Shown piece by piece: positions 42,313-43,630 of a stretch of DNA of 43,630 bases (its first letter is position 1; each line of letters begins with the position of its first letter). Both the position numbers and the translations under genes were made by a program. The notes under the pieces were generated by a model that did no database searches, was not told the origin of the DNA, and saw nothing but the letters and a program-made list of their open reading frames with translations. This stretch comes from Chara braunii (Eukaryota; Streptophyta; Charophyceae; Charales; Characeae). The DNA lies in NCBI GenBank assembly GCA_003427395.1, contig BFEA01000197.1, forward strand, positions 1,917,162 through 1,960,791. The letters are read 5' to 3'.

Positions 42313-43033
42313 GGCGCGCGGCACAAACTCGCAGCACTCGCGGGAATCGATGTCAGTGCGATTGGTTTCCCTCTCCCTCTCCCTCTCCCTTCCCCTCTGT
42401 GTTTACTCTCGAAGGGAGGGGAAGTAGCTCCGCAGATAGGCGGGAATGTAGAATGGGTGGGAGAAATGTGTGTGTGTGTGTGTGTGACGACGTGTGTCTG
42501 CGTCTCTGATCTGGTAGCAGGCAGCAGAGACGTCGTCGCGACTGCACTGCGCAACCAACGCTGATAAGTTGGAGAGATCGAGAGATCGAGAGATCGAGGT
42601 GGAGCTGAAATACCCGCCATCAGGAAATCGAACTCGAATAAAATATAGAGCTCGACTGGAAAAAAAAGGGGAAAAAAAAAGGAAAGCTTCTGGGAAAAAA
42701 AAAGGGGAAGCGAAACTCGAATAAAATAATGGTATAGCTGAGCGGTTTTGCGGTTGATAAAGGAAAGAGGGGCAACTGTGAGCGGGAGCGGGAGCGGAAG
42801 AGAAGCGCGAAGCGCGAAGCGCGAGGCGTCAAGCGGAAGCGGAGGAGCGGTGAGCGGGCAGGCGGGGAGAGGAAGAGAGTAATAAGCAGTAGACTAAAAA
42901 CGTGGTGGGAGGTGAAGTGAAGAGGGGCGCGAGGGAGCGGGAGAGCGGCGGAGGACGGGCGGTTTGAAAGGAAGAGGAGTGTAGGTGTATCTCTCTTGAG
43001 ATCGATTTGCGCGGGAAGGCTGCCGTGGCCGGT
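42313..43033. other. purine-rich, GC-rich non-coding region
   Basis: Contains (CCCTCT)n at about 42370-42395, (GT)n at about 42469-42485, (GAGAGATC)3 near 42571-42597, A-runs with repeated AACTCGAATAAAATA (42631 and 42714) and a GCGAAGC repeat near 42800. On the minus strand the ORFs are Pro/Ser/Arg-rich. No gene recognised; it could be a promoter-proximal region of the ORF at 43400. Confidence 0.35.
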
Positions 43034-43103
43034 GGTCAATTGGCGGGAAAGACTGACTGCGGTCGGCGTTGGTCAATTGGCGGGAAAGACTGCCGTCGGC
43101 GTT
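43034..43103. promoter_or_regulatory. paired E2F-like sites in a tandem repeat
   Basis: GGTCAATTGGCGGGAAAGAC occurs at 43034 and 43071 (37-bp offset), each followed by a GTCGGCGTT segment. TTGGCGGGAA (43040-43049, 43077-43086) fits the E2F/DP consensus of plants and animals. Whether they regulate anything is unknown; the nearest candidate is the ORF opening at 43400. Confidence 0.35.
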
Positions 43104-43399
43104 AATCAAGTAACGGGTAATCGTCTTGTTTTGTACTCTCCAGGCGCAACCTAGTTTTTTTTCCCCTCGTTTATTATTATTACTATTATATTATATATTA
43201 TTTTTGAGTTTTGCGATATGGTATTTTCGTATTTTCGTTTTTCTCTCCCTGTTCGAGTTTATAGGGAAAAAAATCTAATTAGTGCTGCGCTCGAAGTGGT
43301 GGTATAGATATATCTATGGATATATGTATATATCTATGTACGCAAGAGGTTCTGAACAGGGGGAGTTATAAGGAAGAAGTGGAAGTTTGGACGTCGGCG
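43104..43399. other. AT-rich possible promoter/5' leader
   Basis: T- and A-rich sequence with a TAGATATATCTA palindrome and further TATA-rich text at 43302-43340, downstream of the E2F-like pair and upstream of a good-context ATG at 43400. No other feature seen. Confidence 0.3.
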
Positions 43400-43535
43400 A
43401 TGGATAGAATGATGAGGATGATCAAATTCGAGGAGGCTTGTGAGACTGACCTCATTGACAGAATTGACTTACGGACGGGTGGATGGGGGGACCGCGCGGG
43501 TGGATGTGTGTGGCCCGTGGCGGAGGGAGGGGACG

Positions 43536-43630
<95 letters not shown>
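43400..43630 (+). CDS. open reading frame running off the window; possible first exon
   Basis: ATG at 43400 in a favourable context (GGCG-ATG-G) starts an uninterrupted frame of 77 codons to the window end. It begins MDRMMRMIKFEEACETDLI, then becomes Gly-rich and finally translates the GT and GA microsatellites as Val-Cys and Glu-Arg repeats. I recognise no domain. Its position after AT-rich and E2F-like sequences makes a gene start conceivable, but the repeat-encoded part argues for chance. Confidence 0.18.
43538..43630. repeat. compound (GT)n(GA)n microsatellite at the window end
   Basis: About 12 GT units followed by about 34 GA units up to the last base. The window probably ends here because the assembly stopped in the repeat. 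Confidence 0.97.

Noticed and set aside
42735-42745. TAGCTGAGCGG, a perfect tRNA A box
   Set aside because: No B box (GGTTCGANTCC) or cloverleaf follows within 100 bases.

Overview
This is a repeat-dominated stretch of a eukaryotic nuclear genome. No complete, convincingly functional host gene is visible. It most likely comes from a streptophyte, meaning a charophyte alga or early-diverging plant. The evidence is a nuclear insert of mitochondrial DNA carrying a plant-type mitochondrial 5S rRNA, the 3' tail of the mitochondrial small-subunit rRNA, an initiator tRNA-Met(CAT) and an rps2 fragment, alongside plant-type LINEs (RRM-like/zinc-knuckle ORF1, APE endonuclease, reverse transcriptase, zf-RVT). 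A Characeae-like alga such as Chara is my best guess. That is an inference and was not tested.

Layout. 1-1300: pyrimidine-rich DNA, a (CT)n(GT)n microsatellite and a small tandem duplication. 1300-2760: minus-strand LINE reverse-transcriptase fragment (LINE D), interrupted by an AT-rich insert. 3530-5350: a short LINE tail and diverged tandem repeats. 5440-8094: 3' half of a plus-strand LINE (LINE A) with a hairpin-bearing 3' UTR and A-rich tail. 8326-8987: unrecognised Cys-containing ORFs. 9537 to about 10190: mitochondrial insert. 10640-12886: retroelement 3' modules and a possible tRNA-like element. 12887-24790: a long non-coding repeat field with polypyrimidine blocks, an alternating two-type satellite (16050-16740), a family of hairpins with changing stems (16965-17625), a CAGC-rich block and tandem duplications.

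25433-32718 is a nearly full-length but decayed plus-strand LINE (LINE B). A 676-bp minus-strand LINE fragment, flanked by a 13/14-matching target-site duplication, has inserted into its C-terminal zinc-finger region. Tail-to-tail with it, 32719 to about 40330, lies a second long minus-strand LINE (LINE C). Its ORF1 and the EN-RT part of ORF2 each stay in one frame and are broken only by stop codons. Both long LINEs end ORF1 with the same WLIP-containing domain, which I do not recognise.

40706-43630 holds another retroelement 3' module, itself hit by a 22-bp oligo(T)-type insertion with perfect 14-bp duplications. Beyond it lie G-rich tandem repeats, paired E2F-like sites, and an open reading frame that runs into a terminal (GA)n microsatellite. 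Two single Ns (4832, 21268) are each flanked by a short direct duplication, which looks like unmerged assembly overlap.

The most unusual signals are the shared ORF1 C-terminal domain, the hairpin array whose stems change while pairing is kept, the A-B-A-B-A satellite, the repeated 3' UTR hairpins, the stop-only decay of LINE C, and the chimeric mitochondrial insert.
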